Assembly (NCBI RefSeq): GCF_900114535.1
Contig: NZ_FOTK01000033.1
Location: 1 to 64,000, forward strand
DNA from: Methylobacterium pseudosasicola
GTDB lineage: Bacteria; Pseudomonadota; Alphaproteobacteria; Rhizobiales; Beijerinckiaceae
DNA: 64,000 bases
Direction of reading: 5' to 3'
Position numbers and translations under genes: made by a program
Part shown: positions 41,238 to 49,989 of the stretch, in pieces
Numbering within the stretch: position 1 is the stretch's first letter
Layout: every line of letters starts with the position of its first letter
Notes under the pieces: generated by a model
The model's database searches: none
What the model was told of the DNA's origin: nothing
The model's input: only the letters and a program-made list of their open reading frames with translations

Positions 41238-44168
41238 TCATCGGACCGCCTCGGCCACCGGGCTCTCTGTCAGCGGCAATGCCCGCCGGACCTCTCGGAC
41301 CAGGGCATCGCGGTCGAGGCCCTGCTTGTCGATCAGCCCGCGCACGCGCTCGCGGAGCATGCCCTGATCGGCCGCGTTCAGTGACGCCGCCGTCAGGACG
41401 ACGACGGGGATCGTGCGGCCGACGGGGTCGGCCTGAAGACGGTCGAGGAAAGTGAGGCCGTCCATGACCGGCATGAGGAGATCGAGGAGGATCACGCTCG
41501 GGCAGGCCTGGGCGATGCGCTCGAGACCTGCGACGCCGTCGGGGGCCCAGTCGATCGTGCAGCGCTCGGTGTCCATCAATTGGCGGACGAGGTCGACCAC
41601 GTTCGGGTCGTCGTCGACCACGAGGATGCGCTCGCTGTTAGGCGCTGCGCGCCCGAGGGCGCCGATCAGCGATTCCCGCTCGAACGGCTTCACGATGTAA
41701 TCGCTGGCGCCGAGACGGTAGCCGAGTTCCTTCTGGTCGACGATCGAAATCAGAATGACCGGGATCTCGCGTGTCAGCGGATCGGTCTTGAGCGCGTGCA
41801 GCACCTGCCACCCGTCCGTGCCCGGCATCATGATGTCGAGGGTGATGGCGCGGGGCTGGAGCTCGCGCGCCTTTCGCAGGCCGTCCTCGCCGTTTGGCGC
41901 GCCGACCACGTCGTAGCCCGCGTCGGACAGGTTCTCCTTCAGCAGGTAGACGACGTTCGGGTCGTCGTCGATCGCCAGCACGAGTCGGGACCCGGTCCGG
42001 GGCGCAGGGTCCGCCGCGGGCGCCGGCGCTTGTAGGCCAGGCTGGACTTCAATGGCCCCCTCGACCCGCTGCGGGATCGTAAGCGTGAAGGTCGAGCCCT
42101 CGCCCTCCCGGCTCTCCACGGCGACGTCGCCGCCGAGCATCCGGGCCAGGCGGTGGCTGATGGCGAGGCCGAGCCCGGTGCCACTGTGGGCGCGGCTCGC
42201 GGAGTTATCGACCTGCTGGAATTCCTCGAAGATCACGGTCAACGCCGCATCCGGGATGCCGATACCCGTATCCGACACCGCGAGCGTGATCCGGTCTTCG
42301 ACGGCGCGAGCCCGGAGCGTGACCGAGCCGGCCTCGGTGAACTTGATGGCGTTGCTGAGGAGGTTGATGAGGATCTGCTTGAGCTTCTCCTGGTCGGTGA
42401 AGACCGTTTCCGGCAAGCCTTGCACGTCCTTCACCAGCCGCACGCGCTCGCTTTTGACCAGGGGCTCGACCGTGCGGAGGCAGAGATCGAGGGTGGGCTC
42501 GAGCGCGAATGTCGACGCCTTCACCTCCATCCGGCCCGCCTCGACCTTGGCGAGGTCGAGGATGGTATTGATCAGCGACAGCAGGTGCTCGGAACTCGTC
42601 AGGATTTTTTCCAGGTTCTCGAACTGCTTCTGCGGCAGGACGTCCTTGGCCCGGCGCATCACCAGCCGGGTGAAGCCGATGATGGCGTTGAGCGGCGTCC
42701 GTAGCTCGTGGCTCATGTTGGCGAGGAAGCTGCTCTTGGCCCGGCTCGCGTTCTCCGCGGCCACCTTGGCCTGACGCAGGTTCTCCTCCGCGCGTTTGCG
42801 CTCGATCACCCGCCCGAGTTGCGCGCCGATATTGACCATGACCTTGAGCAGCGCCGGATCCGGTGCCTGCGCCTCACACGCAAAGTACTCCAACACCGCG
42901 ACGACCTCGCGCCCGATCGTGACCGGGAAGGCGTACGCGGCCCGGATGCCGTCCGCGGCGGCGGCCTCGGCCCGGGGCAGGCCGGGCTCCGGTGCGGCAT
43001 CGAGGGCCCAGACCGGCGCGCCGGAGGTCAGGACGCGCCCCGGCAGCCCGATGCCGGCGGAAAGCCGCGTGTCGGCCGTGACGGTCCGGAAGCGTGCGAA
43101 GCGCTCCGGCGCATCTGCGTGCCAGAGGCCGGTGGGCACCAGGGTTCCGCTCCCGTCCTCGGCCAGGGCGTAGGCGTGCCCAAGCGGCCACCCGGTATGG
43201 GCAGCGACCCGATCCAGGCAGAACCGTACGGCGTCCTCGACGGTGAGGGCCTCGTTGGCTGCGGCCGCGGTCACCTGCAGCAATTCGACGAAGGCCGTCT
43301 GCTCGCGAAGCGCGAACTCGGACGCCTTGCGCTCGGTGATGTCGCTCCAGGATTCGACGACCTCGACGGGTTCGCCGTCCGGGCCGCGGACGAGGCGCTG
43401 CTCGTCCCGGACCCACCGATAGGTCCCGTCCTTCCGCAGGAACCGGTACTCGATAACGTTGTGGCCCATGGCCAGCAGGCGAGGGAATTCAGCCAGGACC
43501 CGGTCGCGGTCCTCGGGGTGAAGCCGGTCCAGCCAGAATTCCGGGCCCGCGAGATAATCGCTCGGCTCGTAACCGAGGAGGTCGCGCACGTTTTCGCTGA
43601 TGAAGGTCGGAGCGTTCCGGCCGCCCACCTCGAAGCTGCAGATCATCGAGGGCGACGCGGTTAGCAGGTAGGTCAGCCGCCCCTGCGTCGCGAGCAGAGC
43701 CTGCTCGGTGCGCATGATCCCGGTGACGTCCGTATAGACCGCGACAGTCCCGCCGTCCCGGGTCCTGCGCTCGTTGATCTGTATCCAGCGCCCATCGATC
43801 TGCTGCTGGAGGATCGGGCCGCGGGGATTGCGGTAGCGGGAGAGCCGAGCTTCGAGCCACGCTTCGATGGTGACGCCCTCATCCCGGACGATGCAGCGTT
43901 CCGCGGCCGCTCGGGCGATCGCGGAGAACGATGCGCCCGGAGCGATTTTGCCCATGAGGCCGGGATGAAGCTGGCGAAAATGAGTGTTGCAGAGCAGGAG
44001 GCGCTCTTCGGCATCGAACAGAGCGAAACCGTCCGAACTACTCTCGATCGCCTCGATCAGGCGCTGACGCTCGCCGTCACCCAGCGCCATCTCCGTATCG
44101 AAGGCTACCATCTCGTGCCCTGCCGCCTCGCGCATCTGACGCTCGAAGCTCGGGTCTCTCTCGGACAT
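41238..44168 (-). CDS. Hybrid sensor histidine kinase: PAS-PAS-GAF-HisKA-HATPase-REC-REC
   Basis: A 976-residue cytosolic kinase with no membrane helix. Two PAS-type domains come first (about 35-280, with SSDGFALFDAEERLLLCN and then TPASPSMICS-like and YRWVRDEQR segments). A GAF domain follows at about 300-450. Next come the dimerisation domain with His487 in NMSHELRTPLNA and an ATPase domain with the N box LLSNAIKFT and GTGLGLA. Two receivers finish the protein, with Asp778 (LDIMMPG) and Asp896 (LLDLLMPV). It should sense soluble or redox/ligand signals and feed a phosphorelay to the receiver and cyclase encoded downstream. Confidence 0.92.
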   Translation of the reverse strand: MSERDPSFERQMREAAGHEMVAFDTEMALGDGERQRLIEAIESSSDGFALFDAEERLLLCNTHFRQLHPGLMGKIAPGASFSAIARAAAERCIVRDEGVTIEAWLEARLSRYRNPRGPILQQQIDGRWIQINERRTRDGGTVAVYTDVTGIMRTEQALLATQGRLTYLLTASPSMICSFEVGGRNAPTFISENVRDLLGYEPSDYLAGPEFWLDRLHPEDRDRVLAEFPRLLAMGHNVIEYRFLRKDGTYRWVRDEQRLVRGPDGEPVEVVESWSDITERKASEFALREQTAFVELLQVTAAAANEALTVEDAVRFCLDRVAAHTGWPLGHAYALAEDGSGTLVPTGLWHADAPERFARFRTVTADTRLSAGIGLPGRVLTSGAPVWALDAAPEPGLPRAEAAAADGIRAAYAFPVTIGREVVAVLEYFACEAQAPDPALLKVMVNIGAQLGRVIERKRAEENLRQAKVAAENASRAKSSFLANMSHELRTPLNAIIGFTRLVMRRAKDVLPQKQFENLEKILTSSEHLLSLINTILDLAKVEAGRMEVKASTFALEPTLDLCLRTVEPLVKSERVRLVKDVQGLPETVFTDQEKLKQILINLLSNAIKFTEAGSVTLRARAVEDRITLAVSDTGIGIPDAALTVIFEEFQQVDNSASRAHSGTGLGLAISHRLARMLGGDVAVESREGEGSTFTLTIPQRVEGAIEVQPGLQAPAPAADPAPRTGSRLVLAIDDDPNVVYLLKENLSDAGYDVVGAPNGEDGLRKARELQPRAITLDIMMPGTDGWQVLHALKTDPLTREIPVILISIVDQKELGYRLGASDYIVKPFERESLIGALGRAAPNSERILVVDDDPNVVDLVRQLMDTERCTIDWAPDGVAGLERIAQACPSVILLDLLMPVMDGLTFLDRLQADPVGRTIPVVVLTAASLNAADQGMLRERVRGLIDKQGLDRDALVREVRRALPLTESPVAEAVR

Positions 44169-44815
44169 GAGCCAGCGTCATCTGTTGATATAACTGAGGC
44201 GAGATCTGAAAAAACCACCCTGGAACGAAAGTTCGGCGACCACAATATCACGCGCATCGGCCGTGCCGGATGCGCGAATGCAATATGCTCCATCGAATGA
44301 CAAGACTGCAGATAGGGTTCGCCGAACAGCCGCACTCTCGCCGACGAGGGGCCTTGGAACTCGGAAGAGTATCGCTGAGGATGAGACCCCGGTGGTACCC
44401 GGATCGCGGGAACGCGTACCGCAACATAGTCGAGATTCTTGTTGCACGGAGGAGCAGCGCTTCTTTCCAAGGTCCGGGCTTAAAAATGCTCTAAAGCCCT
44501 CGAATTGGTAGAACGACCGCGAAGCCGCCAAGCGTCGCTCTCGCAGCAAGCGTCTTTTTCCAGTTTTGCTACTCAAAACCGGACTGGTAGGAAGCCACTC
44601 TGAGCCGAAGTTGCCGACGAATGGCCACTTTCGGGTAACGGCGAGGGCCATCGGGAGGGCTTATAGGGGTCGATACCGGAATGACCGTTCGGGGTGGAGG
44701 CCGTGTGAGGACGGAGGCTCTACCGACACCGGTCGCAAACGCGTGGGAGCGTCACGGATCGAAGCGTTGGCCTTCAAGCCGGGATGGCCGCGATCAGCGG
44801 GCCGACACGGAAGAT
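44169..44815. other. Gap upstream of the hybrid kinase
   Basis: The gap is moderately lower in GC around 44180-44580 and probably carries the kinase promoter in its first 150 bases. The longest frame is a 157-codon one on the minus strand (44178-44651). It has a Ser/Arg-rich, low-complexity composition and no recognisable domain, and I do not call it a gene. The rest flanks the transposase remnant at 44816. Confidence 0.45.
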
Positions 44816-45044
44816 CTAAATCATCCGCTTCCTGTTGTAGGCCGGAATGTGGAGGCTCATGTCGGTTCTGACCTTTGCCAGGGTCCGGGTCAGGAATTGG
44901 GTCGCTCCGATCCAGGCCTTCAAGGTCCCGAACGGGTGTTCCACGGCCTGCCGACGGACCTTCATCGCGTCCGGCATCCGGTCGAGTCGGCCCTGCGTCG
45001 CGTCGAGGACGCTTTCGTACACCCAGCGCTTCCCGGCCAAGCAC
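44816..45044 (-). pseudogene. IS1182-type transposase, C-terminal remnant
   Basis: The frame keeps about 74 codons of a DDE transposase C terminus. The segments VEHPFGTLKAWIGATQFLT and LAKVRTDMSLH then YNRKRMI match the conserved last part of IS1182-family transposases. The catalytic centre and start are gone. On the other side is a fragment of an unrelated gene on the opposite strand, so both lost sequence at this junction. Confidence 0.75.
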
Positions 45045-45388
45045 AGCGACGTCCTGGAACAGAGCCTGCCCTACCGGGTGCCGCTCAACCTCTACAGCGC
45101 AGTTGCGACCTTCAACGGCAGCGTGTTCCCCGACCGGACGCGGGGACGCTCAGCGCTTTCGGTGCGAGCGAAGCCGAGAACGTGCTGAGCCTGAACCTGG
45201 CCCGGGCCGTTATGCGCGGCGAGTTGACGCCGGAGCAGGCGCGCGAGAAGCAGGTCGCAGCGGAGCAGCAACTGCAGAACGGGCAAACGCCGGATTTGGC
45301 AGCCAAGCTGACCCTCGATCAGCAGCAGGAGGGCGACGTCTCCGACCCGGACACGGCAATCATCCTTCCGCCTGGCCGCACGCGGTAG
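45032..45388 (+). pseudogene. Frame-shifted C-terminal fragment of an unrecognised gene
   Basis: Two plus-strand frames join near 45155-45170 by a one-base shift. The first reads PYRVPLNLYSAVATFNGSVF then PDRTRG, and the second continues FGASEAENVLSLNLARAVM, then TPEQAREKQVAAEQQLQ to the end ILPPGRTR. Composition is normal for a coding region on both sides of the shift. It begins at the IS1182 remnant without a start codon. I do not recognise the family. Confidence 0.5.
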
Positions 45389-45523
45389 TCATACGCTGGC
45401 TGCCGTCGCTGAGCTTGCGCGGAGGGACGGCAGCCAGGGCTTCGCCCTTCGGATGTCCGACGCGGGAGCGCTCGGCATTTTTGGGTGCGCCCCGTCTTCG
45501 TCGGGAGCCCGCGAGCCGCCGCA

Positions 45524-46873
45524 CTATTCCGGCAGCGGCTGTCCGGTGGTCTCCGGCATGAACCAGGGGATGATCAGGCCGAGGAGGTAGACGCTTGACA
45601 TCGTCAGCGCCGCCGCGGCCACGCCGCCGAATGAGGTCACGATCTGACCGGCGATGATCGGGAAGATCCAGGCGATCAGCCGGGCGCCGTTGAACACGAA
45701 GCTCGCCGCCGTCGCCCGAACCGCCGGCGTGAACAGCTCCACGAGGTAGATTGCCATCCACGAGAAGGCGAAGCCCAGGGTGAAGAACCCGTTGAGGAAG
45801 GCCAGTCCCATGAACGGCACCAGGCCGCCGGTCCAGAGATAGCAGGCGAGCGAGGTGACGATGCAGCCGACATAGGTGACGAGCAGGAACGCCCGCCGTC
45901 CGAGCGCGTCGGCGACGAAGCCCGAGATCAGATAGGCCGTGATCGCCCCGACATTGTAGATGATGCCCATGCGCGGGCCCCAGACATTGGCCGGCTCGCC
46001 AGCGAGCTTGGCCAGCCCCTCGGTATAGGCGGGCAGCCACGAGGACACCGCCCACCAGCCGACCGTGGTCGCGAAGGACATGGCGGTTGCCAGGAGCACC
46101 CGCCGGCGGCTCTCCCGCTCCCGGAAGATCTCCGCCAGCGTGAACGGACGTCGCGCGGTCTTGGCCGTGGTGCCGGCATCCTCGGTGGTGGCCGCCCAGC
46201 GCTGGGCCTTGAGCGCCTGCAGCCACTGCTCCGATTCCTCGAGAGCCCTTCGCAGGTACAGGCAGACGAAGGCCGGGAGTGCCCCCAACGCGAACATGAT
46301 CCGCCAGGACTGGTCGCCCATCGGGTTGGTCGCGGCGAGCACCGCCCAGACGATGGCGGCGAGCACCGCGCCCCCGCCGAAGCCCGATTGCAGGAAGCCG
46401 CAGCCCTTCGGTCGCGCCCGGTTCGGCCAGGTCTCGGCCACGAGGGCGATGCCGGTGGACCATTCGGAGCCGATGGCGAGCCCGGTGATGAACCGCAGGA
46501 TCGCGAGCTGCGTGAAGCTCTCCGCGAACGCGGTCAGTCCGGTGAAGATCGCATAGCCCAGGATGGAAAACATCATCATGCGCTTGCGGCCGATATAGTC
46601 GGCCGCAATCCCGCCAAGCAGTCCGCCCAGGCCCCATCCCAGGAGGGTGATGCCGATGGCCGCGCCCACGTAGAAGGCCGGCGTCTGGGCCTGCTCGGGG
46701 GTGAGAATGGTGTTCAGCGCCGGCCGCAGGGCGTAGACCAGGGCCACGGCCTCGTAGCCGTCGAAGATCCAGCCGAGATAGCTGCCCCAGAGGATGCGCC
46801 AGTGGCGCGGGGTCAGTCCCGCATACCATGGCGCGTCAGCGTCCTCGCGCAGCAGCACCTCGCCCGCCCTCAT
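45524..46873 (-). CDS. MFS transporter (sugar/organic-acid carrier type)
   Basis: A 449-residue, 12-helix carrier. It shows GWIFDGYEAVALVYAL in helix 1 (a D/E-rich signature of the aromatic-acid and sialic-acid proton symporters), GGIAADYIGRKRMMMF for the A motif, and EWSTGIALVAETWPNRARPKG. It lies on the same strand as and 184 bases downstream of the aconitase gene, so they may be co-transcribed. If so, a tricarboxylic or related acid is a reasonable substrate guess. Confidence 0.88.
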   Translation of the reverse strand: MRAGEVLLREDADAPWYAGLTPRHWRILWGSYLGWIFDGYEAVALVYALRPALNTILTPEQAQTPAFYVGAAIGITLLGWGLGGLLGGIAADYIGRKRMMMFSILGYAIFTGLTAFAESFTQLAILRFITGLAIGSEWSTGIALVAETWPNRARPKGCGFLQSGFGGGAVLAAIVWAVLAATNPMGDQSWRIMFALGALPAFVCLYLRRALEESEQWLQALKAQRWAATTEDAGTTAKTARRPFTLAEIFRERESRRRVLLATAMSFATTVGWWAVSSWLPAYTEGLAKLAGEPANVWGPRMGIIYNVGAITAYLISGFVADALGRRAFLLVTYVGCIVTSLACYLWTGGLVPFMGLAFLNGFFTLGFAFSWMAIYLVELFTPAVRATAASFVFNGARLIAWIFPIIAGQIVTSFGGVAAAALTMSSVYLLGLIIPWFMPETTGQPLPE

Positions 46874-47057
46874 ACCGTTCTCCTCCTACGGCGTGGTGCT
46901 TCCGAACCGCCCTCGGGGCAGCCCTTAGCCTGAATTGTCATGTCGCGGGCCCACAGGTGCCACCCGTGTTCACCACGTCCCGCACATAGCCTTCGGCGCG
47001 ACCACCGCCGGCGCCTGACGCGAAGGGCCGCCCCGCCCCGAATGGGAACCGCGAACA

Positions 47058-49031
47058 TCAGGCGACAGTGCGGGTGGGCTCGGACTGGATGCGCCCGCGC
47101 AGCCAGTTGATGACCCCGCCGGCGAGCAGGATCTCGATCTGGCGCGGCGACAGGTCGTGGCGCAGCCGGATCGTCTCCTTGCCCCCGCGGACGGTCGCCG
47201 TGACCTCTTTTCCGGCCGCCAGCGCGTCGGCGATTCCGGCGATCGCGACCGTATCGCCGAGCTCCAGCCGGTCGTAGTCGGTCGGATCCTGGAAAGTCAG
47301 CGGCAGGACGCCGAAATTCACGAGGTTCTGCCAGTGGATCCGGGCGAAGCTCTTGGCCAGCACCGTCTCCAGGCCGAGGTAGCGCGGCGCGAGCGCGGCG
47401 TTCTCGCGGCTCGAGCCCTGGCCGTAGTTCAGGCCGCCGACGATGGCGTGGCCGGCGCGCTCCTTGCCGCCCTGCTTCGCCCGCTTCGGGTAGGTATAGT
47501 CGATCGGCTCGAAGGTGAACTCGCTCGTCTTCGGGATGTTCGACCAGTAGGGCATCACCCGGGCGCCCGCCGGCATGATGTCGTCGGTGGAGATATCGTC
47601 GCCGGTCTTCAGCATCACCGGCACGCGGATGTCGGCGCCAAGCTTACCGAGGTCGGGCAGCGTCGTGATATTTTCGGATTTCTCCAGCCGCACCGCCCGG
47701 GCCTCCGCCTCGGCCAAGGGCGCCACCAGCATCGTGGTGTTGCCCGGCACCATCGCGGGCGGCATGATCCGCGGGTAGGGCATGTCGAGCGTGCGCGGAT
47801 CGGTGATGACGCCGGTGAGCGCCGAGGCCGCGGCCGTCTCCGGGCTGCACAGGAACACGCTGTCCTCGCGGGTTCCCGAGCGGCCAGGAAAGTTGCGCGG
47901 CACCGTCCGCAGGGAATTGCGCCCCGAGGCCGGGGCCTGGCCCATGCCGATACAGCCGTTGCACCCGGCCTGGTGAACCCGCGCACCGGCGTGGATCAGG
48001 TCGGAGAGCTGGCCGTCTCGGATCAGCGTCTCTAGCACGTCTCGCGTCGAGGGATTGATGTCGAAGGACACCCGGTCGTGGGTGTTGCGGCCCTTCACGA
48101 TCGCGGCCGCCACGGCGAAGTCTCGGAATCCCGGATTGGCCGAGGAGCCGATATAAGCCTGGTAGATCTCGGTGCCGGCGACTTCCGAGACCGGGACGAC
48201 GTGGCCCGGGCTGGACGGCTTGGCGATCATCGGCACGAGGGATGACAGGTCGAGCTCCTCGTGGTCGTCGTAGGCGCAGCCCTCGTCAGCCGCCAGCGGC
48301 GTCCAGTCGCCGCCGCGCCCGACGCCGTCGAGGAAGGCCTTCGTCGCAGCATCGGAGGGGAATACGCTCGTCGTTGCGCCCATCTCGGCGCCCATATTGG
48401 CGATGACGTGCCGGTCCATCGCGGTCAGGCCATCCAGGCCCGGCCCGTAATATTCGATGATCCGCCCGAACCCGCCTTCTACACCGTGGCGGCCGAGCAG
48501 CGTCAGGATCACGTCCTTGGCGCTCACCCAGTCGGGCAGCGTCCCGGTGAGTTTGACCCCCCACACCCGGGGCATGCGCAGCTGCAGCGGCTCACCGGCC
48601 ATAGCGAGCGCCACCTCGACGCCTCCCGCTCCGAAGGCGAGCATGCCGAGCGACCCGGCCGCGGGCGTATGGCTGTCCGAGCCCACCAAAGTCTGCCCCG
48701 GCTTGCCGAAGCTCTGCATGTGGACGGGATGGCTGATGCCGTTGCCGGGCCGCGAGTACCATACGCCGAAGCGGCGGCAGGCCGAGCGCAGGAACATGTG
48801 CTCGTCGGCATTGAGCTGGTCGTTCTGGACGAGGTTGTGATCGATGTACTGCGCCGCGAGCCCGACCTTGACGCGCTCGACGCCCATCGCCTCCAGCTCG
48901 AGCATGACGAGACCGCCGAGCACGTCCTGCAGGAGCGTTTGATCGATCCGAAGGGCGATCTCGCCGCCCGGCGTGAGGTCGCCCTCGGCGAGGTGCGATT
49001 GGACCAGCTTCTGCGTCAGGTTCAACGCCAC
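47058..49031 (-). CDS. Aconitase-family hydro-lyase with altered Fe-S ligand
   Basis: A 657-residue member of the aconitase superfamily, shorter than standard AcnA and close to the mitochondrial-type bacterial group. It has SDSHTPAAGSLGMLAFGAGG, the CxxC ligands Cys357 and Cys360 in AGCNGCIGMGQAP, and the swivel domain GLNYGQGSSREN. The first cluster ligand, normally in GSCTNSS, reads YIGSSANPG here with Ser297. Either Ser replaces Cys or this subfamily uses another residue. The start is GTG 49031, behind GGGAGG. Its substrate may be citrate-like rather than citrate itself. Confidence 0.83.
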   Translation of the reverse strand: MALNLTQKLVQSHLAEGDLTPGGEIALRIDQTLLQDVLGGLVMLELEAMGVERVKVGLAAQYIDHNLVQNDQLNADEHMFLRSACRRFGVWYSRPGNGISHPVHMQSFGKPGQTLVGSDSHTPAAGSLGMLAFGAGGVEVALAMAGEPLQLRMPRVWGVKLTGTLPDWVSAKDVILTLLGRHGVEGGFGRIIEYYGPGLDGLTAMDRHVIANMGAEMGATTSVFPSDAATKAFLDGVGRGGDWTPLAADEGCAYDDHEELDLSSLVPMIAKPSSPGHVVPVSEVAGTEIYQAYIGSSANPGFRDFAVAAAIVKGRNTHDRVSFDINPSTRDVLETLIRDGQLSDLIHAGARVHQAGCNGCIGMGQAPASGRNSLRTVPRNFPGRSGTREDSVFLCSPETAAASALTGVITDPRTLDMPYPRIMPPAMVPGNTTMLVAPLAEAEARAVRLEKSENITTLPDLGKLGADIRVPVMLKTGDDISTDDIMPAGARVMPYWSNIPKTSEFTFEPIDYTYPKRAKQGGKERAGHAIVGGLNYGQGSSRENAALAPRYLGLETVLAKSFARIHWQNLVNFGVLPLTFQDPTDYDRLELGDTVAIAGIADALAAGKEVTATVRGGKETIRLRHDLSPRQIEILLAGGVINWLRGRIQSEPTRTVA

Positions 49032-49989
49032 CGGGCCGCCTCCCTTTGTCCTGCCCACGGTCCGCCGGGCCGGCGCCCGGTTCCGTGGTGTTGCGATCAG
49101 AGTAGTGGCGCGCGAACAGTGCGACAGACGGGGCGGTTACACCGGTGGAATTGTGTTCATCGTGGCGAAAATTCGTCCCTCGGCGAAGAGATGGCGTGAA
49201 GACTAGTCGATCGCCGGACCTCCGCGATCCATCTCGGGCCGGGGGTGCGGATCCGTGCGGCGCGTGCGTCAGGGGTCGGGACGACCACCGCCCCGGCTCC
49301 CTTAGCGGCAGCAGCTCACGAATGCACCGAGCTGTTATCACTCTCCGCCGGCTTCCTGCTTGAGACCGGAATGCGCAGCTTCATCCTGCCATCATGCTTG
49401 ACCGTAAGAGCTGATCCTGGAGGAGACCTATGGCGATCGTATCGGCCAATTCATCCCGTACCGTGAGCACGCCGACGAGCGATCCCGGGGCCGGGATGAT
49501 ACCGACGACGGCAGGCTTTCCCGCGCGTAGGATAAATGCCGAACCGGTCTCGGCAGGCACACCCCGAGAGTCGTGGTCGAACAGCGGCAGGGATGGAGGT
49601 TCGTAACGCGTTTGGCAGCCGCGCTCGGCACCGATGAGCTGGTTTGCCTAAATTTATTAGCTTGTGTGGACAATGCCCACTAAGCTCGTCGTCCCGGTGT
49701 CCAGAGCGATGGCTCGGCTGAGGCCTAGCGGTTTCAGAGAGAGTGGATACGGCACGCTCCAGGACAGGCCAATGTGGATCGGCCGAACTCCTCGATTTGG
49801 CTAGCCGGCCTCCCTGCTTTTCCGCGACTCCGACATCTCGAAGCGTGGGATCCAGCGAACTCCTATCGGCTGCTGAATGACTCGCGATGTCCTATCGGGA
49901 CAAAAAAGCGTCTCTTTGGGCGTAGGCACGCAGGGTCGGCAGCTCCATCCTCGCGGTCGCTTTCCGGTACGTTCTGAAGTGAGCCCCAC
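49032..49989. other. 0.96 kb gap, probably with a decayed coding remnant
   Basis: The gap separates the aconitase gene from the FAD oxidase. A minus-strand frame at about 49369-49640 reads SAFILRAGKPAVVGIIPAPG and then SLVGVLTVRDELADTIAIG before a stop. This looks like a real C-terminal domain, perhaps CBS-like, but no start or complete domain is visible. The region near 49640-49680 is A/T-rich. No IS end or RNA gene was recognised. Confidence 0.4.

Noticed and set aside
44178..44651. 157-codon minus-strand frame upstream of the hybrid kinase
   Set aside because: Ser/Arg-rich, no domain and no ribosome binding site. It overlaps the likely promoter of the kinase.
49774..49977. 67-codon plus-strand frame before the FAD oxidase
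   Set aside because: No ribosome binding site and no domain. It ends just before the real start at 49990.
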